Assembly: GCF_020037015.1 (NCBI RefSeq)
Contig: NZ_JAIQDE010000013.1
Coordinates: forward strand, 124,001 to 188,000
Direction: 5' to 3'
Origin: Corallococcus sp. AS-1-6
GTDB lineage: Bacteria > Myxococcota > Myxococcia > Myxococcales > Myxococcaceae
Length of the DNA stretch: 64,000 bases
The notes beneath the pieces are model-generated. The model was not told the origin of the DNA. It worked only from the letters and a program-made list of their open reading frames with translations, and did not search any database. Made by a program: the position numbers and the translations under genes. Of the stretch, positions 34,233 through 41,959 are shown in pieces. The stretch's first letter is position 1, and each line of letters starts with the position of its first letter.

Positions 34233-35449
34233 AGGGCCTCGAGGACGCCCAGCCGCCGCTTGCTGTCCGCGACGTAGGGGTTGTTCTTGTCCCACGCGTA
34301 GCCCGCCAGGATGGCGGAGATCATCTTGCGCACGTCGTCCGACGGGTTCGGGTGGAAGATGATGTTCTGGAATCCGCCCTCGTACCAGGACTCCACGAAG
34401 GTGCGGAAGGTGTCCACGCCCGCCTTGAGTGGCTTCGCGTAGTCCTTCTCCCAGTCCACCTGCTCCCCGGCGAACTCCCGGGCGATGCAGGCCGACGCGA
34501 GGCTCGCGGACTTGAAGGCGATGGTGACGCCCGAGGAGAACACGGGGTCCAGGAACTCGCCCGCGTTGCCCAGCAGCGCGAAGCCCGGGCCCCACAGCGA
34601 CTTCACGTTGGCCGCGTAGCCGGTGAGCTTGCGCGCGGGCGTGTCCCAGACGGCGTCCTTCAGGAGGCCCTGAAGCGCCGGCGCCTCCTTCACGATGGCC
34701 TGGAGCCGCTCCGTGTCCGTGCCGGTGTACTGGTCCAGGAACTCCTTCTTCGCGACCACGCCCAGCGAGCAGCGGCCGTCAGAGAAGGGGATGGTCCAGT
34801 ACCAGACGTGCACGTGCTCCGGGTGCGTCGTGACGCGGATCTTGTTCCGGTCGAAGGTGCCGAGCGGGATGTTGTCCACCACGTGCGTGAAGATGGCGCC
34901 GCGCACGGGGAAGTTGGACGGTGTCTCCAGGTTCAACATGCGCGGCAGCACGCGGCCGAAGCCGCTCGCGTCCAGGAGGAAGCGCGCCTTCACCTGGTAC
35001 GTCTCGCCTTCGGGGGAGCGCGCCGTCACCACCGGCTGCCCGCTGGAGAAGTCCACGGACAGCACCTCGTGGCGGAAGCGCACGGTGGCGCCCTTCTTCT
35101 CCGCGGCCCGGGCCAGGATCTGGTCGAAGCGGGCGCGCTGCACCTGGTAGGTGGTGCCCCAGCCGGGGCTGAACTTGTCGCGGAAGTCGAAGTCCGTGTA
35201 CCGCCCGCCCCGCTCGAAGGCGGCGCCGTTCTTGAACTGGAAGCCCGCCTCCACCACGTCCTGGAGGAAGCCGGCCTCCTGGATGTACTCCATGCTCTGC
35301 GGCAGCAGGCTCTCGCCAATGGAGAAGCGCGGGAACTGCTCGCGCTCCAGCACGAGGACGTCTCGGCCCTGCTTGCGAAGGAGGCCCGCCGCGACGGAGC
35401 CCGCGGGGCCCGCGCCGATGATGAGGATGTCCGCTGATTCAGTTTTCAA
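34220..35449 (-). CDS. FAD-dependent oxidoreductase (tryptophan halogenase/geranylgeranyl reductase-like)
   Basis: 409 aa. The dinucleotide site is ILIIGAGPAGSVAAGLLRKQG at the very N-terminus, so the start is the TTG at 35449, which overlaps the exporter stop (TTGA). Further marks: LEREQFPRFSIGESLLP, PGWGTTYQVQRARFD and GDAGEFLDPVFSSG-like LLGNAGEFLDPVFSSGV. It resembles flavin halogenase-like and geranylgeranyl-reductase-like proteins, but I do not see the halogenase WxWxIP motif (WYWTIPFSDG is the nearest). Likely action is a flavin-dependent oxidation or reduction of the aryl head or polyene. It sits between the exporter and lipoprotein genes, where the minimal E. coli set has no such gene. 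Confidence 0.85.
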   Translation of the reverse strand: MKTESADILIIGAGPAGSVAAGLLRKQGRDVLVLEREQFPRFSIGESLLPQSMEYIQEAGFLQDVVEAGFQFKNGAAFERGGRYTDFDFRDKFSPGWGTTYQVQRARFDQILARAAEKKGATVRFRHEVLSVDFSSGQPVVTARSPEGETYQVKARFLLDASGFGRVLPRMLNLETPSNFPVRGAIFTHVVDNIPLGTFDRNKIRVTTHPEHVHVWYWTIPFSDGRCSLGVVAKKEFLDQYTGTDTERLQAIVKEAPALQGLLKDAVWDTPARKLTGYAANVKSLWGPGFALLGNAGEFLDPVFSSGVTIAFKSASLASACIAREFAGEQVDWEKDYAKPLKAGVDTFRTFVESWYEGGFQNIIFHPNPSDDVRKMISAILAGYAWDKNNPYVADSKRRLGVLEALCAA

Positions 35450-37743
35450 TGTGTGGCTTTCCCGGGTGGAAGTCGGAAACAAGGGGTGAGGATCCAGATG
35501 GTGACCTCGCCCACCAGCATGGCGAGGCCGAAGGAGCGCAGCGCGGGCGTGGCGGAGAGGCCCAGGAGCCCGAAGGAGAGCAGCGTGCTCACGCCGGCCA
35601 GCGCCACCGCGAGCCACGCGGAGCCGTCACCGGGGTGCTCCAGAAGGAAGATGCCGTAGTCCACGCCCATGCCCAGCAGCAGCACCAGCCCCAGCACGGT
35701 GAAGAGCTGCAGCGGCGCGCCCACCCAGCCGAAGAGGGCGAGCGTCAGGAGCGTGCCCAGCACGGAGGGAATCCACGCGCGCCACGCCTGGCGGCCGAAG
35801 CGCGCCACCAGCGTGAGCAGCACCGCGATGTAGCCCGCGACGATGAGCCCGCCCATGATGCGGCGGTAGCGGCTGAGCAGGCCTGAGATCTCCGCGGTCT
35901 TGTCCACCCAGCGGACGCCCTCCAGGCCCCGGGCCACCTCCTCCAGGCGGGGCAGCACCCGCGGGTCGTTGAGGCCGCGCAGCATGAGGACGCTGTATTG
36001 CGCCTGGCCCAGCGTCCCCAGCCACTGCTGCCGGATGGCGGCCGCGGCGGGGCCGGTGAGGAAGCGCTGGAGCGTGAGCGGCTCCGGGGAGAACGCGGCG
36101 CGCGTGGGGGCCTCCCCCGTGGACTCGCTGACGGCGGCGACCGCCAGGGCCTCCGCGCGGGCGCTCAGGGCCGCGTCCTCGCGCTGCTGCGACTCGGAGG
36201 GGAGCCAGTCGGACACGGCGCGGTAGCCCGCGAACACCTTCTGCGCCACCAGCGCGTCCAGCTTCGTCTTCAGCGCGGCCTCGCGCGCGAGCACCTGATC
36301 GTCGCTGTCACCCTGCACCAGGAAGAACTGCGCCGGGCTGGGCAGCCCCAGCAGGCGCCCCAGCTCGCGCTGATCCGCGATGAGGTTCGCGGGCGCGCCC
36401 TGCAACTGGCGCAGGTCGTCCCGGGGCTCCAGCTTCCAGAGGCCCACGGCCACCAGCACCGTGAGGACCGCGCCGGTCCCCCACCACGCCGGGGTGGACG
36501 CGATGCGCGGCCAGCGGGTGATGGACGCGGAGAAGCGCTCGGAGAACGAGGTGACGGGCAGGGCGCCCGTGTCCAGCGAGGGGAACCAGCACACCACGGT
36601 GAGGAACGCGGCGGTGAGGCCGGCGGCGGAGAACACCGCCATCTGCCGCAGGCCCGGGAAGGGCGCGACGCCCAGCGCCAGGTACGCCACCACGCTGGTG
36701 ACGAGCGCGAGCACCATGCCGGGCAACAGCGCGCGCATCACGGGGCCGCGCTCCGACGGGGCCTTGCCCTGGCGCGCGGCGAAGTAGTGGAAGCCGTAGT
36801 CCTCCGCCACGCCCACCAGGCTGGAGCCGAAGACGAGCGTGAGCAGGTGCACCCGGTCGAAGACGAGCGCGGTGACCGTCAGCGCCACCGCGCAGCCCAG
36901 CGTGAGCGACACGCCCACGAGCAGGATGGGCCGCAGCGAGCGGAAGGTGAGCCAGACCAGCAGGAGCACCGCCGCCAGCGACCCGAAGCCGATGGTGGAC
37001 ATCTCCCAGCTCGCCTGCGCGGCGGCGGCCTCCGCGTACAGCGGCACGCCCGCGGCCACCAGCCGTCCGCCGGGCACCGCCGCCTCCACCTGGGAGCGCG
37101 CCCGCTCCACCGTGGCGGTGACGCGCGAGCCGTCCCCCAGCGCGAAGGCGGACACCTTGCTCTTCCACATGAGGAGCACCCACTCGCGCCCCTCGCCGGA
37201 CAGCCACATCCGTCCGTCGCGGGGCCGGGCGGACGTCTCCGCCGCGCGGGCCTGCCACCAGTCCTGCCACAGGCCCAGCGGATCCGCGTTCCAGTCCGTC
37301 AGCCGCGCGCCCGCGGGCTGGTACAGCTTCATCAACGCCGTGCCGCCCAGCTCCTCCGGCGTCGCGCGTGACAGCCACTGGCGCTGCGCGGGCGTCAGCA
37401 GCCGGTCGCGGTAGGGACGGTAGAAGTCCACCGCCTGCTCCAGCGCGGAGGTGTCCACCACCGCCGGCTCCAGCAGGTCCGAGGCCTCCGTCAGCACGCG
37501 CGTGGCCTCGTCCGCGGCCTTCTGCGCGGAGGGCCAGTCGTTGGCGCCCACCAGCAGCACCACCTGCCGGCCGGCGTCGTCGGCGAGCTTGCGCGTGGCG
37601 GCGTCCACCTCCGGCGCCTGCTCGTCCTCCGGCAGCAGCGCGAGCACGTCCGTGTCCAGGCTCGCGGAGCGCCAGAACCGGACCTGGTGCACGCCCACGG
37701 CGAGCACCACCAGCGCCCACAGGATGGCCAGCTTATTTGCCAA
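35446..37743 (-). CDS. MMPL/RND-family exporter of the APE operon
   Basis: 765 aa starting at TTG 37743, overlapping the LolA-like stop. Layout: one N-terminal helix (LAILWALVVLAVGVHQVRF), a large periplasmic loop, a cluster of five helices (from GFGSLAAVLLLVWLTF), a second loop, and a final helix bundle with LVLLLGMGVDYGIFLLEHPG. That is the MMPL/RND half-repeat plan. The polar helix residues GVAEDYGFHYF and GMGVDYGIF carry the Asp-Tyr pair used for proton coupling. It probably moves the aryl polyene lipid out of the inner membrane, working with the LolA-like carrier and DUF3261 lipoprotein. Confidence 0.88.
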   Translation of the reverse strand: MANKLAILWALVVLAVGVHQVRFWRSASLDTDVLALLPEDEQAPEVDAATRKLADDAGRQVVLLVGANDWPSAQKAADEATRVLTEASDLLEPAVVDTSALEQAVDFYRPYRDRLLTPAQRQWLSRATPEELGGTALMKLYQPAGARLTDWNADPLGLWQDWWQARAAETSARPRDGRMWLSGEGREWVLLMWKSKVSAFALGDGSRVTATVERARSQVEAAVPGGRLVAAGVPLYAEAAAAQASWEMSTIGFGSLAAVLLLVWLTFRSLRPILLVGVSLTLGCAVALTVTALVFDRVHLLTLVFGSSLVGVAEDYGFHYFAARQGKAPSERGPVMRALLPGMVLALVTSVVAYLALGVAPFPGLRQMAVFSAAGLTAAFLTVVCWFPSLDTGALPVTSFSERFSASITRWPRIASTPAWWGTGAVLTVLVAVGLWKLEPRDDLRQLQGAPANLIADQRELGRLLGLPSPAQFFLVQGDSDDQVLAREAALKTKLDALVAQKVFAGYRAVSDWLPSESQQREDAALSARAEALAVAAVSESTGEAPTRAAFSPEPLTLQRFLTGPAAAAIRQQWLGTLGQAQYSVLMLRGLNDPRVLPRLEEVARGLEGVRWVDKTAEISGLLSRYRRIMGGLIVAGYIAVLLTLVARFGRQAWRAWIPSVLGTLLTLALFGWVGAPLQLFTVLGLVLLLGMGVDYGIFLLEHPGDGSAWLAVALAGVSTLLSFGLLGLSATPALRSFGLAMLVGEVTIWILTPCFRLPPGKATH

Positions 37744-38341
37744 GGCGTTCCGCTTCCGTGGCGTCGGGGGGAGGCGTCCGCGCGAGCTGCTCGAACGTGA
37801 TGACGCTGCTGTCGCCGCGCGTCTCGTCCAACTGGACCTGGCGCACGTACCCGTCACCCTCCAGGTGGATGTGCTTGAAGACGCGCGCGAGCCCCGCGTC
37901 CGTGGGCGTCAGCTCCAGCTTCCAGCCCTGGTCGCCCACCAGCTCGCCCTCCACCTTGAAGCGCTTCTGGAGCGCCGCGACGTCGCCCGACAGGAGCGCG
38001 AAGAGCAGCTCGTTCACCGCCGCCAGCGCGGGCTCCTTCGTGGAGTCCAGGTGGTACGCCGCGCCGCCCGTGGCCTGCTGCGCGCTCAGCGACTTGCGCG
38101 TGAGCGTCAGCGTGGAGGCGAACGGCGTGCGCGTGTTCCACAGCACGCCCTGGTCTCGCGCGAGGAGGAAGTCCCCCCTGGACACCAGCGGCTTCTTGAA
38201 GCCCGCCACGGACTTCTTCTGCTCGAACTGGCCGCGCACCAGCGGCGCGTCCACCAGGCGCGCGCGCACGTCCCTCACCAGGTCCGCGGCGTGGGCGCTC
38301 AACGACACGAGCGCGAAGGTCAACACGAGGAAGGGCTTCAT
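37733..38341 (-). CDS. LolA-like outer-membrane lipoprotein carrier of the APE operon
   Basis: 202 aa from ATG 38341, overlapping the thioesterase stop by ATGA; a GTG three codons upstream is possible. A signal peptide ends in LSAHA. The mature protein has the LolA pattern: VRGQFEQKKSVAGFKKPLVSRG-type strands, LLARDQGVLWNTRTPF and QLDETRGDSSVITF. LolA-like folds hold acyl chains in a hydrophobic half-barrel. In APE clusters such a protein is thought to ferry the polyene lipid across the periplasm. It is too divergent and wrongly placed to be the housekeeping lolA. Confidence 0.85.
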   Translation of the reverse strand: MKPFLVLTFALVSLSAHAADLVRDVRARLVDAPLVRGQFEQKKSVAGFKKPLVSRGDFLLARDQGVLWNTRTPFASTLTLTRKSLSAQQATGGAAYHLDSTKEPALAAVNELLFALLSGDVAALQKRFKVEGELVGDQGWKLELTPTDAGLARVFKHIHLEGDGYVRQVQLDETRGDSSVITFEQLARTPPPDATEAERLGK

Positions 38342-38757
38342 CCCGGCCACACTCCCAGCTTCTTCCAGAGGACTTCCGGGCAGACGTATTCCATCTCACC
38401 CGTCTTCAAGGACACCGCGACCTGGATGGTGTGGGCCTGGTTCACCTTGCGGCCGGTGTCCGCGTCGCGCAGCAGGTAGTCGAAGCGCAGCCGGTTCTCC
38501 CACTCGGTGATTTCAGCGCGCACGATGATGCGCTGCTTGTAGTGGATGGGGGAGACGTACTTGAGCTTCATCTCCACCACGGGCCAGCCGTAGCCGGACT
38601 CGCGCATCTGCGGCCAGTCGTAGTCGTGCTTGCGCAGGATGACGGCGCGCGCCAGCTCCAGGTACTTCACGTAGTGGCCGTGCCAGACGATCTCCATCAT
38701 GTCGAGGTCGTGGAACGCCGGGTCGATCTCCAGCTCGCAGCTCAGGTCAGGCTTCAT
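38338..38757 (-). CDS. Hotdog acyl-thioesterase of the APE operon (ApeK-like)
   Basis: 139 aa, 4-hydroxybenzoyl-CoA thioesterase type. The N-terminus has HDLDMMEIVWHGHYVKYLE, with Asp19 as the likely catalytic acid and the helix start HGHY. This is the 4HBT signature. It could release finished or stalled acyl chains from the ACP. It begins at ATG 38757 inside the end of the ammonia-lyase gene and is coupled to the LolA-like gene by ATGA. Confidence 0.85.
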   Translation of the reverse strand: MKPDLSCELEIDPAFHDLDMMEIVWHGHYVKYLELARAVILRKHDYDWPQMRESGYGWPVVEMKLKYVSPIHYKQRIIVRAEITEWENRLRFDYLLRDADTGRKVNQAHTIQVAVSLKTGEMEYVCPEVLWKKLGVWPG

Positions 38758-40306
38758 GCAGCCTCCACTCCCGGCGGCGGATGGCGGTGATGAGGCCCTG
38801 CAGCTCGCCGTCCAGCGCCCGGTCCTCCACCAGCAGGGGGATGCGCGCCTCCAGGTCCGCGTGCATGGCGGCCAGCGCGGGGCCGGGCTTCGCGTCCGCG
38901 TCCAGCCGCTGGCGCAGGGTGACGCCCTGGCGCGCGGCGATGAGCATGGCCGCGGCCACCTGCTCCGTCAGCTCCAGCACGCGCAGGCAGTCGCGCGCGG
39001 CGATGGTGCCCATGCTCACCTTGTCCTGGTTGTGGCACTCGGTGGAGCGGGAGAAGACGGACGCGGGCATGGTCTGCTTCAGCGCCTCCGCGGTCCACGC
39101 GGAGACGCTGATCTGCGCCGCCTTGAGGCCGTGGTTGATGGCCGCGCGGGCGCCGGTGGACGCGGAGAGGTTCGCGGGCAGCCCGTGGTTGAAGCGCGGG
39201 TCCACCAGCAGCGCGAGCTGCCGGTCCAGCAGGTCCGCCACGTTGGCCACCGCGTTCTTCAGCCCGTCCATGGCGAAGGCGATGTGGCCGCCGTAGAAGT
39301 GGCCGCCGTGCAGCACCCGCTCGCCGTCCGGGTCGATGAGCGGGTTGTCGTTGGCGCTGTTCAGCTCGTTCTCGATGAGCGTGCGGAAGTACGGCAGCGC
39401 GTCCTCCAGCACGCCGATGACGTGCGGCGCGCACCGGAGCGAGTACCGGTCCTGGAGCCGCTGCTCGTTGCGCGGCGGCCGGTCCGTCACCAGGTCCGAG
39501 CGCAGCCGGGCCGCCACGCGCTGCTGGCCCGCGTGGGGCTTCGCCGCGAAGAGCGTCTCGTCGTAGTGGTGCGCGTTGCCGGCGCTCGCCAGCACGTTGA
39601 ACGCCGTGAGCCGCGTGGCGAGCCGCGACAGGTACTCCGCGCGCTCCCACGCCAGGCACGCCAGGGCCGTCATCACGGCGGTGCCGTTCATGATGGCCAG
39701 GCCTTCCTTCGGCCGCAGCTTGAGGGGAGAGATGCCCAGCTCCTTGAGCACCTGCGCCGCGGGCTTGCGCTCGCCCCGGTGCCACACGTCGCGCTCGCCG
39801 CACAGCACCGCCGCCACGTAGGACAGGGGCGTCAGGTCGCCGGACGCGCCCACGGAGCCCTCCGCCGGAATCAGCGGCAGCACGTCGTGCCGGAGCAGCA
39901 GCTCCAACTGGGTGAGCAGCGGCACGCCCACGCCGGAGAAGCCCTGCGACAGCGAGGCCAGCCGCGTGGCCAGCACCGCGCGCGTCTCCTCCGGGGTGAG
40001 GAACCGGCCCGCGCCGATGCCGTGGTACGTGTACAGGTGGTGCGGCAGCTCCGCGACGAGCGCGGGCGGGATGGACACCGTGACGGAGTCGCCGTAGCCG
40101 GTGGTGACGCCGTAGATGACGCCGTCCTCCGCCAGCAGCCGGTCCAGGAACGCGGCGCCCCTGGCGATGCGCTGGCGGAAGGCGGGGGCCGTGCCCAGCT
40201 CCGCGGGGCGCTCGCGGCGCGACAGGGCGCCCACGTCCTCGAGCGTCAGCCGCCCGCCGTCGAAGCGGACCGGGGTGTCAGAAGGTTGGGGGCTTCGCGG
40301 AGACAT
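38747..40306 (-). CDS. Aromatic amino acid ammonia-lyase (HAL/PAL/TAL family)
   Basis: 519 aa. The self-made MIO cofactor comes from Ala154-Ser155-Gly156 in GSVGASGDLTPLS. The N-terminal YGVTTGYG holds the catalytic Tyr. The selectivity region reads ELPHHLYTYHG (87-96), with a His-Leu pair (90-91) where Rhodobacter TAL has His89-Leu90, which favours tyrosine; the product would then be 4-coumarate. That alignment is by eye. In aryl polyene and flexirubin pathways such a lyase can supply the aryl starter. It overlaps the LpxL-like acyltransferase gene by 29 bases, so it is part of the operon. A histidine lyase for catabolism is unlikely because no hut genes are near. Confidence 0.87.
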   Translation of the reverse strand: MSPRSPQPSDTPVRFDGGRLTLEDVGALSRRERPAELGTAPAFRQRIARGAAFLDRLLAEDGVIYGVTTGYGDSVTVSIPPALVAELPHHLYTYHGIGAGRFLTPEETRAVLATRLASLSQGFSGVGVPLLTQLELLLRHDVLPLIPAEGSVGASGDLTPLSYVAAVLCGERDVWHRGERKPAAQVLKELGISPLKLRPKEGLAIMNGTAVMTALACLAWERAEYLSRLATRLTAFNVLASAGNAHHYDETLFAAKPHAGQQRVAARLRSDLVTDRPPRNEQRLQDRYSLRCAPHVIGVLEDALPYFRTLIENELNSANDNPLIDPDGERVLHGGHFYGGHIAFAMDGLKNAVANVADLLDRQLALLVDPRFNHGLPANLSASTGARAAINHGLKAAQISVSAWTAEALKQTMPASVFSRSTECHNQDKVSMGTIAARDCLRVLELTEQVAAAMLIAARQGVTLRQRLDADAKPGPALAAMHADLEARIPLLVEDRALDGELQGLITAIRRREWRLHEA

Positions 40307-41225
40307 GCACCTGATCCCAGAAGGGAAAGAAGTTGAACCAGTCGTAGGGGGCGCGCTTCAGCAGCGCCGTCACCCGGCCTGCGTAGTGCTGGGCGCAGTC
40401 GGTGAGCGCGGCCTCGCGCTTGCCCCGGGGCAGCACGACGCGCTCGAAGAGGCGCTCGAAGTGGATGGTGTAGCCGTCGCCTTCATGGATGCAGCCCAGC
40501 AGGTAGAGCGGGCACTTGAGCAGCGCCGCCAGCACGTAGGGGCCCACCGGAAATGGCGCCGGGTGGCCGAGGAAGTCGACGCGCACGGTCTGCGCGGAAT
40601 TCACCGGGATGCGGTCGCCGGCGATGACCACGAACTCGCCGGCCTCCACGCGCTCGTTCAGCGCGACGGCGGTGGCCGGGCCCATGTCCGTCACCTCCAT
40701 CAGCCGGAAGTCGTTCTCCGGGTTGAGCCGCTTGAGCAGGCGGTTGAACTGCTCCGCGTGCAGCGTGTGCACCAGGATGTTGAGCTTCACCTCGCCCCGG
40801 CGCTCCGCCATGGAGCGGCACAGCTCCAGGCAGCCCATGTGCGCGGTGACGATGACGCCGCCCCGGCCGGACTTCGCCGCCTGGTAGAACTCCTCGCGCC
40901 CCTCCGTGCGGACGCGGTCGAAGCGGTAGCGCCCGCTCACCGCGAGCAGCTTGTCCAGCAGGGTCTCCGCGAACATCAGCACGTGCCGCACGCTGTCGCG
41001 CCAGCGGGGCGCGTGCCCCAGGGCCCCCGTGGCGGCCTGCATCCGCTCCAGGTACTGGCCTGACGCCTGACGCAGCGCCGGGCGCCTGAGCCAGTTCACC
41101 AGCACCACCGGGTAGAGGCAGAGGCGGAAGGGCCAGCGGCCCAGCAGGCGGTGGATCCAATAGAGGATCCAGATGCCGGCGACGAAGGTGGTCTCTCCCA
41201 TCTCCGCCCAATGGCGGGACTTCAT
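40278..41225 (-). CDS. LpxL-like lysophospholipid acyltransferase of the APE operon
   Basis: 315 aa from ATG 41225, coupled to the glycosyltransferase stop by ATGA. One N-terminal membrane helix (FVAGIWILYWIHRLLG). The acyltransferase motif is TAHMGCLELCR, with His129 and Glu134 as the HxxxxE dyad. VIAGDRIPV and PFPVGPYVLAALLKCPLYLLGC follow the LpxL/HtrB plan. In the E. coli cluster I recall one gene (apeJ) with glycosyltransferase and acyltransferase parts; here they are two adjacent genes. It may link the polyene acyl chain to a sugar or lipid anchor. Confidence 0.85.
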   Translation of the reverse strand: MKSRHWAEMGETTFVAGIWILYWIHRLLGRWPFRLCLYPVVLVNWLRRPALRQASGQYLERMQAATGALGHAPRWRDSVRHVLMFAETLLDKLLAVSGRYRFDRVRTEGREEFYQAAKSGRGGVIVTAHMGCLELCRSMAERRGEVKLNILVHTLHAEQFNRLLKRLNPENDFRLMEVTDMGPATAVALNERVEAGEFVVIAGDRIPVNSAQTVRVDFLGHPAPFPVGPYVLAALLKCPLYLLGCIHEGDGYTIHFERLFERVVLPRGKREAALTDCAQHYAGRVTALLKRAPYDWFNFFPFWDQVHVSAKPPTF

Positions 41226-41959
41226 CTGGCCACCTTCCGCCAGAGGAGCACGGGCAGCCGCCCCAGCATCCCGAAGAAGAGCCGGGCGTGCATGCCGGAG
41301 ATGCGCACGTTGTCCCAGAGCACGTCGAAGTGGGAGATGCCGTCGGTGGGGTAGCGCACCTGGGTGGGCTGGTTGAGGATGCGCATGCCGCGCCAGAACA
41401 GGCGCACCAGCACCTCCACGTCGAAGTCCATCCGCTTGCCAATCCTCACCGAGTCGATGAGCGCCACGGTGGGCTGGAGCGGATACACGCGGAAGCCGCA
41501 CATGGAGTCGCGGATGGCGAACGACAGCGTGTTGATCCACACCCAGATGTGCGTGGCGTAGCGGCCGTACAGCCGGCCCTTGGGCACGGACTCGTCATAG
41601 ACGGGCGTGCCGCACACGAGCATGTCCGGCTGCGCCTTCGCCAGCGCCAGGAAGCGCGGGATGTCGTTGGCGTTGTGCTGGCCGTCCGCGTCGATCTGCA
41701 GCGCGTGGCTGTAGCCCCGGGAGAGGGCCGCGCGCAGGCCCGCCATCATCGCGCCGCCCTTGCCCTCGTTCTGGGGCAGGCGGACCACCTCCACGTGCTC
41801 GCTGTCCTCGCGCGCCAGGCCGTCCAGCACCGCCGCGCAGCCGGGCTCGCTGCCGTCGTCCACCAGCACGCAGGGCAGCCCGTGGCTTCGCACGGCCTTC
41901 ACCACCGCGCCCACGGCCTCGCCGTGGTTGTAGACCGGAATCACCGCGCAGACCTTCAT
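41222..41959 (-). CDS. GT2 family glycosyltransferase of the APE operon
   Basis: 245 aa, GT-A fold. CAVIPVYNHGEAV, then VLVDDGSEPG, NEGKGGAMMAGL and the metal-binding DADGQHN, as in dolichol-phosphate-mannose-synthase-like GT2 enzymes. It probably adds a sugar to the lipid anchor or intermediate of the aryl polyene. ATG 41959 overlaps the ligase-dehydratase stop by ATGA, and its own stop overlaps the acyltransferase start in the same way. Confidence 0.88.
   Translation of the reverse strand: MKVCAVIPVYNHGEAVGAVVKAVRSHGLPCVLVDDGSEPGCAAVLDGLAREDSEHVEVVRLPQNEGKGGAMMAGLRAALSRGYSHALQIDADGQHNANDIPRFLALAKAQPDMLVCGTPVYDESVPKGRLYGRYATHIWVWINTLSFAIRDSMCGFRVYPLQPTVALIDSVRIGKRMDFDVEVLVRLFWRGMRILNQPTQVRYPTDGISHFDVLWDNVRISGMHARLFFGMLGRLPVLLWRKVAR

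Noticed and set aside
34220-35449. Active tryptophan halogenase
   Set aside because: The fold matches, but the WxWxIP motif is not intact (WYWTIP is the nearest), so halogenation is not claimed.
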